Assembly (NCBI GenBank): GCA_021397835.1
Contig: JAJFZO010000168.1
Location: 4,278,001-4,342,000, forward strand
Reading direction: 5' to 3'
Length of the DNA: 64,000 bases
Source: Moringa oleifera
Lineage: Eukaryota > Streptophyta > Magnoliopsida > Brassicales > Moringaceae
Part shown: positions 38,401 through 52,129 of the stretch, piece by piece
How positions within the stretch are numbered: the first letter of the stretch is position 1
Layout of the letters: every line of letters starts with the position of its first letter
Notes under the pieces: model-generated
The model's database searches: none
The model's input: only the letters and a program-made list of their open reading frames with translations
Told to the model about the DNA's origin: nothing
Translations under genes and position numbers: made by a program

Positions 38401-41400
38401 CCTCCTAACACATCAAATTACAAAAAGAAATCAATTTATAGTTGATGGGTAATATTCCTCTTGCTAGCTTTAATTAATCATGCAAAAAGTACCAAGAATG
38501 ATAAGTAAGGCAAAGGGGCTAAGTTAAGGGTGAAAGAATAACCATACAAAAAAAAAATGGTAACTTTCTTTACGCTATACAATTTTCCATGAATGAGAAA
38601 AGCAGCTCCGCGCCCACACAAGCATATGTTTTTTAATTTGTCTGAACATTAGACCTTGATTTGGTTTTAATCAGTGTCTTAATTCAATTGACATAATGGC
38701 TAATCCTACAACTTATTATTAGGTTTTTGTTGGTTGTATTTTCATGAGAACGGTATGCACCTATGATATATGATCAATGTCACAGATAAAAGATGTTTAG
38801 CCAAAAAAGGAAAGGTAGTTCGTAGTTATTTGTTGTTTTTACATGATTATGTCTGCTAAGCTTTGTCGATGAGTCTTACTTATACGTATTAAGAAATTAA
38901 AAGGAAGTTAATTTCTCGGAGAATGTTAGTTCATACCCATTAAAAAGGAAAAGAAATGGAGAGGATAACAAAGTCTCATCATAACTTGACATATTCTCTA
39001 TATGAAAAGGGACCACAGGGCAACATGACATTTCTGGTAGACCTTCAAAAGGATTCTGAGGTGGTGAAGGACTTCAATGAATGACCTAATCCCATAAATG
39101 CGATTTTGCTGTCACAATCATCTCACCCTCTTCATTGTCATCACAAGTTACTCTTACAATGTGAAAAGACGGAATCTCCAATTCAACCTAAAATTTATAT
39201 TGGAATGGTGGCAACTGAATTGACTTAATTGTTTCGCAGCTATGCTTATGAAATGTGACTTTTTTTTATACCCACTAGGCCCTTGTATACATCAATTTAC
39301 TTGAGTCCTACACGACATTCTTCTTTAATCTTCGATTTTTCCATGGCGGTTTAAGCATAGGGTAATTTGATTCCACTTCATTACAAACAACATCGATTCG
39401 TTTCTTAAGAAATTAATTAAACAAGAAAAAACAAGATTTGGGTACCTTCGGTTTATCAATTTATAATTACGGATGTTGCAATTTGTTCACAATTTGACAC
39501 TAGTTTCAAACTTAGAATAACAACTGTTAATATGCTATATCATCATCCTTGTTCTTTGTGTTTTGATGCTTCGTCCCATTTGATATTTGTAGTCAACATA
39601 TTATGATGGTACCTCTTTAAGCAATGTTCTAAAGCTGGTTAAGCATTTTGTCCTTGAAACCACTCTTTTGAATGAATCTCTAGAGTCTCGATTTGCCATT
39701 AAAACACGTATACTAGCTTGTATATATAGATAAGAAGTAGAACAAATCACGTGTCTTGTTATAAATTTTCCGTGTCTGTACAGCTCAAGATGAGACAAAA
39801 TTTCTCATCAAGAGAAACAAAATGAAGCTTACAAGAGCCGTGTTTTCGTTGCCTCATGTTTCGATGCTCCTTATGGTTTGTAGATAATTAGGAACAAGCT
39901 TACATGAAGATGTCTCTATGCCGATAAATTTGCTTATATTGCTGAGTTGGATTCACATGTTGGCCTCAGTTTGCTTGATTTTCGATATATTGAAATTGTG
40001 AGGCACATCAAGTTGCTTGCCCAATTGGTTTGTATTTAGTGATTGCTGAGGAAAACATGAAATGCCTTGGATTCGTCTTGAAAACGATAAACGAACCTCA
40101 TTGGAAAGCAACAAAAACCTAATTACAACCGAGGGCTTGTACCTCACTGGTAAAATTATTCATATATTTGTGGTATCTGCAGGAGATACTTAAAGTTGGA
40201 AAAAAGATAGGAATATCCAGCTAATCAATAATTTCTCTTGAAACAACAATGGTAGCTAGGAAATGTGCCGCAATATTGAGTTATACATTTCGAATACCCA
40301 AAGGCAGAATTGATCATAATTCCTTCAGGTGTCACCGTATTAGGGACTTAATTAAACAATAATGTATGGTATGTAGTAGGAGTATGTTTAACAAAATAAT
40401 AATGGATGCCGATATTTGTCATAGCTTTTCCTTAAAACTTTTGTACATCTTTTTCTTTATTCTTTTCTTTTCTTCCAAACACTATTTGCCCTTATTGTAT
40501 CAGAGGAGAAAAGAAATGAAAAAGAAAACCCTTCTGCCTTCTCTTTTTTAGATTGAGAAGCTAAATATATATGAGCCTAAGGTCCATTTTAGAAGTTGCC
40601 TATGCAAGCCAGCTGCCACCATTAGCAAATTCTCAGATCGGCCGCAATCATCTAGTAGATATGATTCCTATTTCTCAATTAGATTTATGAAAAATTACGT
40701 GACATTTCCTATAGATTGTGGAGAACTTTCGCTGGAGGTGTAAATTCGAAGGTGCTGTTCTTCATTGTTTGTGGAGGAGATTTCATGTTCTTCTATTCCC
40801 ATGTGTCTATGCTTTGTTGTTATTGCCAACAATTTTTTCCTACTTATAACAACCGGCAAAAAATTCACTTGCACTTTTCGGATCCTCCAAATTGGGCAAA
40901 TTGTTTTCAAGCAAGCCAAACAAAACCCAGCTCCCCAAAAGAAAAGAAAGGAAAAGAAAAGAAAGGAGAGAAGATAAGTCTGTACAAATCAGGCTAATCC
41001 AATGTAGGCAGGGCCACCAATTGATCTTGGAATCTTAATTTGCCTTCATGAAGATATGTAATGGTACTGATTAACCCAGAAATGGAACTACAAACTTGTG
41101 GCCCCAAAAGGGCAATTTAAAGCAGTTTCCAATCAAGAACCTATACTGCAAAGCTTTTCAGAAGTTTGTCAAATATCTGTCTTAAAATGTAGTATTGAAC
41201 AACATTGGCAGGCATCACTCAAAACCTTTCAAAACTGTTCCCTGCTGTTTTTCATATTCTTTGAAGATCAAAACACTTTTTTTAAGAAAAGAAAATGCAC
41301 AATTAGACTGACATGAATGTTGGATTAAATACGGTAATTGAACTGTAGAACTTGCTGTTATCTTCAATGGAGGCTGCCATTTAACACCTCATTTTATGTC

Positions 41401-42373
41401 AAAGTAATCAAACAATTAAGAAAGTTGATAGTCAGTACGTTGATAATGGAAAATATGAAAATGGTATCTGGGTTTCTTACCCATTTGTGATAATAACTTG
41501 CACAATAGAAAGAAAAAAAAAAGTGGGGGAAAATGAAGAGAAGACATGAATGAAGAGGCTAGGCCACTGAGGTGTACAAAAAGGAGACATGCCATGAACA
41601 TTTCTAGCTTTCAGAGTATGCAAGTGCAATTATTGTTTCAGTTTCCAATTCCATGTTTTGTGCCTTCAATGCCTGCTCCCACTTCATTCTTGCTTTGATT
41701 TCATAATCACACTGCAACAACACAACTATATATCATTGTTATTCATCAAATTGTTTTGATTTTGCTTTTTTTTTTTTTCCCCTCTTCTGAATCGAAATGT
41801 GCTCTTCTAGCCAAATGTGCTCTTCTTTAAAGGGCATTATTTATCTTCTGGTGTAGTTCTAGACAAGGATCAATTCATCATAGAAAAGCTTGTTTTCTTT
41901 TTCACATGCCATGAAACTAATATATATAACCACTGTTGTTACTGTTTAAGGAATATTATATTGTTATAATTGAATGGAGTTAAAAATATTTAATTTAAAG
42001 ATTCCAATGGATGAAATGAATATTTGGTAAACATTGCATATGTGACCTACATGAACAAAAGTTTAAATTCAACTATTTTATAGAAAAGAATTATAATATA
42101 TAAGAAAATTAGCATATATCGTCTTTGTGATAAAACTCATCTCGAATGAAAATATGTTGCACATTTGATGTACATTTATATTTAACACAATTCTCAGCCC
42201 ACAAATTCAGGAGAGGGACAACAAATCTTGAAGACCAAAGACTTGGAGAATCAATGACATCAAGGGGAACTACCAAATGAGATGAAAACATTACTAACTA
42301 CAAGCTTAGCTTCTGGCTACTAAGCTGTGTAAGTCAATTTTCTTCAGAATGAAAAAAAGCTTTGAAGATTACT
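35482..42373. other. Gene-poor intergenic region between AGAMOUS and the kinase gene
   Basis: About 6.9 kb. It contains a (CTTT)n run near 35,740-35,760, the AGAMOUS upstream region, and low-complexity A+T-rich sequence. No gene with a recognisable product was found; short open frames near 37,144-37,428 and 39,601-40,147 have no family signature. One isolated exon-like segment (41,604-41,711) is listed separately. The kinase 3' UTR occupies an unknown part of the right end. Confidence 0.5.
41604..41711 (-). other. Orphan exon-like segment, 35 codons plus stop
   Basis: A TTGTTGCAG acceptor at 41,712 is followed by an open frame reading CDYEIKARMKWEQALKAQN, then MELETETIIALAYSES and TAG. The composition is charged and helix-like, unlike the A+T-rich noise around it. 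I could not find an upstream exon to join it to and do not recognise the family. It could be a terminal exon of an unmodelled gene, a relict, or chance. Confidence 0.25.
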
Positions 42374-45300
42374 CTATATGCTGCGACTTGAACAAGATGA
42401 ATTGCTGCGGCTGCTTGGACCTGAATGATCTTTCTTCAACATGGCTTCCAGATTCTGGAAGCATTTTAATGGTGGCCTCACCTGTACGGATTACAGACAC
42501 CATCAGTCTTTCACAAGACAACAGCTCATACATGTGCACACGAAAGATGCCTGCAGGCATGCTCAGACACAAGCATCCATAAGAGGAAGGGGAGCGAGAG
42601 GAAACCTTCCAACGTCTTCTATGACTAATACTGTTGTAAATCATTTCCAGTCTCGTTATTATCTGCCTGAATGTTGGTCGCTTAGCTGGGTTCTCATGCC
42701 AACACTCCTCGATCAACCTGCAGTAAGCAGAATCAGCAACTCAGGCACAAGAATGATTGGACCAAAAGTATGTCTCAGTAAGTTTTTGTCCTATCTAAAA
42801 TTTTGCAAGAAATGACAACACAAACTGCAGAACACAAGCATGCCAAAAGCTGTGCTTCTGATAAAGCTGAAAGTAATAAAGTTGTGCAATGATATATGTC
42901 ACTTACAGAAGAACTCATCTGAAATGCAATGAAAAGTAAAATGTCAGACTTACTCTCTAAGTCCATGGGCATAATATTTTGATGGAGCTCTAAAGGGTGG
43001 ACGTTCTCCAGCAGCATATGCTTTAGGAACTTCACTATCTTGCTTTGAATAAAATGGTGAGTATCCTTCAATCATCTACAAGTACAGGGCAACAAGAATC
43101 ACTTCAAGTATAATCAATGTCATTTATCAAAGTAAGGAAGATGAACGAAAAGAGATGAAAAGATAAAAATAAAAACTTATCCTATCTTCAGGTCAATTAC
43201 ATTATTTGAAGAACAACTAAAAAAAAACGAAAAGGATAGGTGTTATCAATAAACCAAAAAGTCAGGTAACTTCAGGATTTTGTTGGTGATCATGAGAATG
43301 AAGATAAATTCCAACTTTTCACAAGAACCAGAACTCCATGTCAGGTTATATCCTATGGAAGGGAACTTCAACACATTTCCTAAGTTGAAGCAAAATTTAT
43401 CCTCAAAGATTACTGTATCAAACAGTTTAATTTGACTTGTGTGCTTTTCATTTCCCCCTTTCCTTTCCTCTCTCTATCCTTTTCCCTCTCACCTTATCTA
43501 AAAGGAGGCAGGCCAGAACTCTGGGATGTTAATCATCAGAGGAATCCCAACAAAGACAGGCATTTATCATGCAGTCGTAGAACAAAATATTAAAAGAAAC
43601 CAGGTTCCACACATATGCCTCCTCAAACAGTTGAGGAGAACTTGGCATATGTTCAATGTGTATAGCCATAAAGACAGGAAATATTTACCTCTTGTACAAT
43701 TAAAGCAAATGAAAACACATCCACTTTAGTGTCATATTCTTTGTTTTGGAAAACCTCTGGAGCAATATATCGGCCTGCCAATTAGAAAAAACACATTTAA
43801 GTTACAATTTATCGCCTGCAACTTGAGTGATAGTTTACAGACAGTAATTAACAAAGATATGCATGAAAGTAAATTCTATTTAAGGATATTAGACAAAAAT
43901 GATCATCCAACAATGCAAATATTGAATAAACTGAAGATACGGCATTTTAACAAGCAGCAGCACTCACAAGAAGCATCTTGACAAGTTAGAGGCCTATCTT
44001 CTTTAACAGTAAGCAGCTTGCTTACTCCAAAATCAGCAACTTTCAGATGCCCAGAATCATCCCGCAGTATATTTCTGTCATCTTACACGTAAGCAACAAG
44101 AAAAAAAGAGTTGACAATTTCAGGAAAATAAACATAGCCACTATTTCTACAGAAAATTGAAGATTACATCTGAATGTGTTATTAAACATATTAGAGAAGC
44201 ATGTTCAAGTTGAATGAAAAACTCACGAAGGCTCAAGATCACGGTGAATTATTGCTACCGGTTTAATCTCATGCAAGTAATTCATTCCCCTGCAAATTGG
44301 TGACAGAAAATGTTCGTGATCGCTGAGGTGCACAGACAGAATTGGATGATCATGCAACAATTTAGTAACCTACAGAGTGAAATGAAGGAACCTCTTATCT
44401 CTATCGACCGAAGCGTACAAAAATTTAGTTAGTCACATTTGTTTCTCATTCCTAAAGCTGGATCGACTACCAGCTAAAACAAAGATAAGGATAAAACTTT
44501 CAAATAATCAACAATAACCTTGAATTTGGTGCTTGACTGGCTACTCCGAACAATACAGATTAATGGCTACTGAACTAATATCGTAAGAGTCATTACTTCA
44601 TACATGATTCTACTACTTTCAAAATTGTTTTAGAGATATACTTCATTTGTTCATTATATTTGCATTTAAAAAAATATCAATCAGAATTTGTACTCTTCGA
44701 TGGTGTTGACATCTAAATATTCAAAAACTCAATGACAAATAAAATCTTTTACTTAATTGTCAGTAAGTGAAGAAAGAATTTTCAACATTAATATGGTATC
44801 AGACCTTGCAATATCAAGTGCAAGTCTCAAGGCAGTTATTGATTTCAATGCTCCCTTTCTTTTCAAGAATGCATATAGATCACCCTGCAAAATGAATGAC
44901 AAGATGAAGATTCGAGAGAAATTTTGTATTTGCTTTTAATCAAATAAAAATCAATATAAGCTTATTAATGATTAACAGTTAAAAGTTTCTGTTCCATGTT
45001 TACCCTCCACAAAGATAAGAAGATAAATACTAATGTACAAAGTTCTGGATGTGATATAAAGTAATAAGCAAGCATTTCAAAAACAAAGGAAAGAAATAAT
45101 ATACACACTGAATTTTATTTTTCCATAATATTGCAAAGATCATTTGTCATCTCCTGATCCCTATGGTTTGCAAGACAGCATGAGCCAAGGAAAAACCAAT
45201 TTAAATGAACCAAGCAAAAAAGAGAGCCAGAAGAGGAGGGGTACCCATCCACGTGCTTTTAGTTTAAGTTTGAGAAATTTTCAGTTTCAGCTAAAAGATG

Positions 45301-48240
45301 GACAAACTGCTTTTAGTTACCTTAGAGGCAATCATACCAATCCAAGTGAGAAGACTAGAAAACACAGTTAAAAATATTAAATGCATCATCTTCAGGTTGA
45401 AACAAGAAACTAAAGAGATGCATTAGAAGAAACAAGAAGGGTGAAAATTCTGGTTGAAGAAAATCTACACAGAAATGCATCAAGTAGCAGACATCAAAGA
45501 TCTAAATACCAACCCACTCTATTAAACAAGAGGACAGGACAAACCTTAGGTAAGTATTCTGTCACAATCATCATTGGGCTACTTTGAGTTACAGCACCAA
45601 GAAATTGTACCACATTAGGATGTCGAATTCTCTGAAGCAACGCAAGCTCATCTCTGAATGCCCTCCTGCACAAAACCATGACATTGGATAAACAAAGTAC
45701 AAGAAGCAATTATATGTCCAAAACACCCAGTTTTCGACAACCCACACTTTTTCCTCATCGCTAATCACTTCCTCCCCAAGTTTCTTAACAGCAACTTGTA
45801 TTCCACGCCATGACGCTATACGGAAGGTTCCCTGAAACACATTTGATTCGGTTGACTTATGGATATTTTAAGGGGAAGAAAAAGAAAACAGTGAAAGATT
45901 CAGCATCTCAAACAATCAAACTCATGTAGCATAGAATTATTTGAGACAATTGAAAGAATACAAAGGAAAACAAAAGTTCAACCTGAGAGATAAGGAGGAA
46001 AAGTACAACCAAACCTTAAAAACTCTCCTGTTTGCTTGCTGGCAGCTCCTTGAGACAAACATGTTGAAGCATCAATCATGGAACAACAACCAATACTCAA
46101 ATGGTTCTCTTCACGACTCATGTGAATTCTTAATATCTTGCATGCTCTTGAGGTAAACTAAGTTTCATGATGGGTGTTCTAAAAGTACTGGACTGGGACA
46201 GACATGAGTTTTGGGTTATTTAACATATCAAATTTCCAATAGAACATATGGCCTACAGCCACATTATGCTCTTAAACTAGTCATAACCAATTTATCTCAG
46301 TTTAAAAGCAAGTCCCTAAGTTTCTCCTCTTTTACATTACATAATATTATTTTATCATCAAATACTATTCTAGTTGAATGCAACTCATAATTTTAGAAAT
46401 GTTTGCGTATTGATAACTACAACAGAAGAGGAATTCAGCAACCACAAACATGTAAAAGGCACTCAAATAAATCATTTGAATAATAGTGCCAGCTCTACAA
46501 ACTTTTAATTTGTCTTAATAGGAGTCACATGGCAAGTAGCATCTACTGTTCCAATATCCAACAAAAAAAAAAAAAAAAACCTCTAAGAGGTTTTCAAAGA
46601 GAAAACATAAATTAAAGGAACATGAAGCTACACAAAAGGAAAATAGACAATGTGTTACCTTAGTTATCTCCACACTGTTAGTAAAATCAAGCTCACGATG
46701 ATCAATTTCATATTCTGGGACTTCACGAGCATGATTAACGTGCATTGGAGCCATCTAAGAGATGAGATCATACAACAATGACATATCCAACCAAAGATCA
46801 GTGTCCAATCTAATACAGAAGCGACAACTATAATTAAGAGAACTGAAGACCATACTCAACCATACCAGAGGCTTTGCACCATGATTCTCCAGAAGCTTAA
46901 TGACATCATGATTTTTGTAATATATAGCATCTGCAAGAGGCTGTTTATGCAATAAGATTATTCACAATAATAATGTAGCTGTAATACAAATTATTCAGTT
47001 GTTGTCACTTGAAAAATATTATACTTATCACTGTTACAGCCTGATACGTATAACTACAAATCACATTTGGTACAATATGTTCACTTTGATGAGAAAGATG
47101 AAAGAGTGATCTCAGAACATGCTTTAGGTCAAATCATGATTTTTTACTTTCATTTAAAAGCATATTTGCCACTCTAACTCTTTTTCCTTGAGACAGAAAG
47201 GCCATGTTTTGGTCTGTGACTCTTACTATTTTTCTTGGAGCAGAAACTGAACAAGTGCAGAAGCAGACCACTGGGAGAGGCATGTCAGGTGACAAAATGG
47301 AAGACCTGCCAATAGCATTACCCAACCCAAGAGATTGAGTAGACGTTGACGGCAACAAAAGTGGTGGCCTCTAGGTGTGTGTTAGAGAAAAGGCAGGGTG
47401 GCAGAGTAAGGGAAAGGAGGCAGTGACAGAGACAACAGTCTGCTCAATGATGAATTGCTTCTGTGTTTAGTTAAGATGACTAGCAAACACAACAGGACCA
47501 CCCATCAGTTTTCCTCCTTCTAAAGGCTTTTATTTTATCTGTCCAACCACTCTTTCAAACTAAATTTGATATTGCATTAGTTACCACCATTTTTTTTTCC
47601 CTCTCGAATTACTTCTAATCCTCATATCATATAAAATTGATTAACTCCAACCCCTTTCCACCTTCCTCAGTCAAAAGAACAAGAAAATTTTTCAGTTTCT
47701 AAGACTTGGTGAACTGTTCCTTATCACTTCTTTCTCCACTGTTCCCCATTAAACATTTGGGAAACATAGACATCTTATCCAAAGACTAACATAGTAGCAA
47801 ATCCCAACATTAATACATATTACTGGCATTCAAACTTAGAAAGAAAAACTCGAGACATTGAGAAACCATCAGAACCAAACACACACACAGAGACAGAGAG
47901 AGAGAGAGAGAGAGGGCAGTGTTCTTACAGTGCTGCCCCAGCGATCTCTGGGGTCAACCTCAGCCCCTCGTTGGATCAGCAGCTGGACCACCTCCTTCAA
48001 ACGCTGGCAGGCCGCCACGTGTAGGGCCGTCCTATCATCTATATCACGGAAATTGACGTCAATGCCTGAATCCAAAAGCTCATTGATCCCCTCCAGGTCA
48101 CCCTCATTGGCCAAATACATCAGCCTCACCCCCCGATCCATCCCCTCCCCATCTTCCTGCTCCAATTCCTCCCGGAGCCGCTCTGGCGCCATAGACGATT
48201 GCTTCCCTAGCGTGAACCTCACCGGCGTCTTCGTATCCAT
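42374..48240 (-). CDS. Ankyrin-repeat integrin-linked-type (Raf-like) protein kinase, 12 exons, 455 aa
   Basis: Exons 48240-47929, 46940-46866, 46754-46659, 45831-45746, 45665-45545, 44884-44805, 44289-44227, 44074-43968, 43774-43689, 43075-42954, 42717-42606, 42481-42374; all phases agree. The N-terminus MDTKTPVRFTLGKQSS is typical of plant ILK-type kinases. Ankyrin repeats span about residues 40-130 (GDLEGINELLDSGIDVNFRD, then TALHVAACQ). The kinase domain has VAVKKLG (ATP lysine), HRDLEPSN in the catalytic loop, VADFGVSK, and APEVF. HRDLEPSN has Glu where most kinases have Lys, so catalytic strength is uncertain. The Arabidopsis gene next to AG (At4g18950, called BHP, as I recall) is a member of this family, so this is probably its orthologue. 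It would be cytosolic; substrates are unknown from sequence. Confidence 0.93.
47895..47914. repeat. (GA)n microsatellite in kinase intron 1
   Basis: An AG dinucleotide run just inside the first intron, a few bases after the exon 1 donor, preceded by (AC)n. It is probably length-variable. Confidence 0.8.
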
Positions 48241-48699
48241 ACCGCCAGAAAAGTTACAAGCAGATGTATAAATTCTTCTTTTTCTTTCTATTGAAGCAAA
48301 GCTGGACAACTTTACAAGCCAATTTGAAATGAGACAATAGTATTTAATTACAAGTCCGATAAGCACTAATAGGAAACACTGGACCCTGATTCCCTTTTCC
48401 GTTGAGAGTTCGGATTGCTCTGTTTCTTCTTTTCCAAATGAAAGAGAAACGAAGATTGATACTTCTTGATCTTGGAAGTAGTCAAGATCATTACGTTGTT
48501 GTAGTTTGACGCTTAAACCCTGAAAACCCCTATATTTCACAGGGAGACCTGAAATCGGGGATCTTTCGGAAAAGAAAGCTACGAAAATTCAAATTGATAC
48601 TCCACTAGACACTCAGACGACTATCTAGGAGAGCTAACTCTACAAAAGCTTGTTCAGCCTTGAAGAGACTAAAACGTCAATACGGCCCCAATGTAAGAT

Positions 48700-50324
48700 T
48701 TTTTCAGAGCGAGAAAGACAGGGAGGAAGAGAGAGCTTAAAGAAAGACTTTAAGGGAGAAAAGCCGTTCGTATTTCACGGATGTCTCTTAAACGTGAGAC
48801 GGAGGAAAGTGGGAGTCACGCGCTTTGGCACACACGGTTAAAGGTTGTTGACAAACGTCCAGCAAGATGTTAACGACGCACCGGACAGGTAGGTGAAGAG
48901 ACAGGATTCCCTGGAGCTACCGCGTAAACTTCCCTGAATCTGGACCGTTCATACAGATTAGCTTTACAGTTGGCTGCTGCATTTCTATTTTATTTTGCGG
49001 CGTAGTATGCGTGGTCTATTCCGTCAAGCAAGCAAGCCAGCACGTGATTAGATCATCAGAAGAACGAGCCAAGTAAAGTTGGCTGCCAAAACGAGTCGTG
49101 TCCGCCGACCTGTTGAACTCTCCCTGTTTCTTCTTATCTAATCCATTTCAGGGTCATTTTCAATTTTATCAATTTCTTTTTTCAGTTTTCAATTACATCA
49201 AATCTTATCCATACTATACCTGAGTAAGTTTTTTTGTTCACATTTTCTCTTCTTTTTTTTTCAGTTTTGTTTAGGCAAACATATTTATTACTTTAGTTTT
49301 AAATCACAAGAAGAAAGTGATAAAGGTTGACCATTTACCCTGTCTGCGACAGATTCATCTTTCTCATATAAATCCAGAGTTTGTCTGTTAGTACCTCCAA
49401 TAAATTTGTCAATCTTGTAACAGGCAAGTGGTATAATGAGGATATATAATGAAACTTCATTGTTCAATGTACCAAGGAAAAGAAAAGCTGCTACTTGCAA
49501 TTGTTTAATTCAAGTACACAGTAATATTTAAAGAAGATTACTTTATTATACCCTTCAAATCTAAAAACTATTACTAGTAGCTGATAAGCCCAAGAAATTT
49601 ACAACAATGCTTGGATGTATGTTATGAATGGATATTTGACTATTATATGTTGGCCTTCAATGGTTTGTCCAGGTATTCATGATTATCTTGAGAGATGAAG
49701 ATGTTGACTCTTATGGCTTTGAATTCACATGGAATCATGAGCCTTAGAGCTCAACTTTGAATGAATCTGGGTTTCCCAGTCAGTGTATAACACCTAAGAA
49801 GGGAGAAAGATGAAATAAAAGTTTGACGTGTCACCTGTTATGTGCTGTTCATCTATTAGCAGAAGCCAAAAGTCTGCCTGTCTAGCTGGGTAAAAGCTGT
49901 TTCCGTTTACAGCCTATGTACATGGAATCCAGCCTCAAGTTGCAGCAGCATGTGAATTGTTCACCGCCTACGGACTCAAACTCTCAATAAAACTGGGTTC
50001 CAAGTTGAGATTGAAACATCCAGTCATTTGACTAATGAAACTGTGCGTGGGCTGCTGCAGAAGCTAAATTAGGGACAGTAAAATCTTGTCAAAAGTCAGA
50101 TGACTATAACATGTAGTATGCGAAATGGTGAATCTTCTTGTAGCACATATGCATTAGAAACTCCAGATAAGAACAAAGAAAGTACATCCCATGTCACTAG
50201 AGTACATTAAAAAGTTAAGAGAGGATCATATGAAAGGTCTTATTATGATCACCAGCAGTTAAGTAGCAGAAAAGATCAGATGTTACGTCTTATTACAAGT
50301 TCCTTCCATTGTCAAAGAGGAGAG
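48700..50324. other. Intergenic region between kinase 5' end and cyclic phosphodiesterase 3' end
   Basis: This holds the kinase promoter side (48,241 upward) and the 3' flank of the phosphodiesterase. No further coding exon or RNA gene is recognised. Confidence 0.5.
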
Positions 50325-52073
50325 TTAGTTGGGGCTGAGGCTACATTCGGCCACCTTCTCCCAGGATTTGAGAGTTTTGTCTTCAGTGTCTGTTTTATAG
50401 AGTGCAAGGCGATTTATTTGGAAGCTTAGGCTGCTGATGCTCTCATCAAGAATGTGAGCTCTTTCTTGAGCCTTTTTCTTCTCATCATCTGTTATGTCAG
50501 CATACAGCAGGCTCAAATGTGGCATGTAAGCTGCAGTATCACATAAAGTATAGAAGAGAAAGGTAAGTCACAACCAAAAACAAAAACCATCTAGTATTAT
50601 CAACAAAAAGTTTAAGAACAGCTACACTTTTAGAGCCACTACTGTTTTGGCCTTGGAAAACCTAATTTCTGAAAATTGAGATAGAATAAGAGACACGAGA
50701 AGCAAACTTCAAATTTGGAATGGTATCAAACTCTTTTTTGTCACTCACTTCACCCCTTTTCCCAACAAATGTGCAGAACAGGCAACCATATTCACATAAA
50801 TACTTATCAAGCATATACAATGATTTCATTCAGGCACACCCTCTACGTGGAGTCACTGAAGGATTCATTTTAACATTCAGCGGACATAAGCCATTGGACA
50901 ATTGTTTAAAGTTAGCACCCATTTATCAGACTAATTCTATTTATAGATGTACATTCTACTAGACAGAAAAGCAGGGGATAAGATCAATAATACAGAGGCT
51001 GAATAAAGAACTATGCGAAAAATAGCTGTCTTAGACATTCTCAGAAGCCTTCATGCCTAAGCATACTTTCTCCAAGCTTTTAAACCAGTTTCATGTCAGA
51101 CACATTATATCATTTTATCAATTACATACAAAGGGTAGTAATTCACATACAGTGACCACAGGACTTTTCTTATTCTCTTTAGTACACTGCTAGTCCTTCT
51201 ACTAACTCTGCAGCTGAAAGAGCTATCTGCAATTAAATATATTAAACTACACAGTATATAGATAATGGCTTCATTGCCACTCTGTTCTTCAGACAGTTGA
51301 GTCCAAATATCTTCTTCATGGGTAAATTATAGGATAGAGATTCTTGAATTCAGGGGTTGAACTCTTATTTTTGATAATTAACTAATTCAAAGTCAAAGTT
51401 CAATGACAATTGTATGACTTCTTTATAAAACTTACGTGTAGCACTCTTGCAGCCAAAATGGCCGGTGCAGTGCGCACTAGCTTCCATTACCTGAAAAAAA
51501 AGGATTAAAAGAAAAAATGTTACCAAAGAAGCCAATTAATTACAAAACTGAATCAATGTGATCAAAACTTCCCTCTTTATGGACTTGATTCTCTCGTTAA
51601 AGGACAAATCTCACAGCAATTCCGCAAAAGAACAAAGAAGAAAAAAGCACACAATCACCATATCACTATAGAGAAAATCAAGGTAATACGTTCCGTCAAG
51701 AATAAGAACTGCTAATCAAATCCACAATTTATGTACAGAAAAAGAGGAATCGAATTGAAATTACCTCAGCTGTCGGATGAAGCAGCAGGAACACGCACTG
51801 GTAGAAGAAAGTGCCCGTGGCAACGCGATCGATTGTGGCGGCGTAGGCCTTGAGCCCATCACAGGCCAACCGGAACCTGCGCAGCGCTTCATCTGGTGTC
51901 AAGCTGATGGCCCCCACTACGGTGACATGTGGCTCAAACTGGGGCCCACCGAACTCCGACCTCAGGCCGGCCATCAGTTTCTTCAGCCGCGCCCCTACTT
52001 CCTCCAGTGGGAGCGCCCACACCGAATAGACGTATTTCTCCGTGGCTGGTGCAGCCATCTCCGTGTTTTCCAT
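50325..52073 (-). CDS. Cyclic phosphodiesterase (2H phosphoesterase, AtCPD1-like), 3 exons, 189 aa
   Basis: Exons 52073-51765, 51490-51436, 50530-50325; phases close on 189 aa, near the about 181 aa of the Arabidopsis enzyme. The family opens ADP-ribose 1'',2''-cyclic phosphate, a by-product of tRNA splicing, and 2',3'-cyclic nucleotides, to the 1''- or 2'-phosphates. Both catalytic HxT/S motifs are present: EPHVTVVG at about residues 45-52 and MPHLSLLY in the last exon. The segments VYSVWALP, CDGLKAYAATIDRVATGTFFYQCVFLL and LALYKTDTEDKTL are diagnostic. The start MENTEM is the first true ATG in frame; MAAPATEK six codons on is an alternative. No targeting peptide is evident. Confidence 0.93.
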
Positions 52074-52129
52074 TGAAGACAGAGAGACGAATCCGATCAG
52101 GTGAAGTGAAGCGATATGTACTTCCAATA

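Noticed and set aside
37900..40200. Possible relict coding sequence on the minus strand (short conserved-looking peptides near 38,250-38,420 and 39,090-39,240)
   Set aside because: Frames are interrupted every few dozen codons and no family could be recognised; there is not enough to call a pseudogene.
42109..42291. Minus-strand peptide with a QHIFIRDEF stretch, faintly like copia RNase H
   Set aside because: The match is too short and lacks the flanking RTKHI or catalytic motifs; no LTR or other element part is nearby.
42441..42815. Plus-strand open frame of 124 codons
   Set aside because: Antisense to kinase exons 11 and 12.
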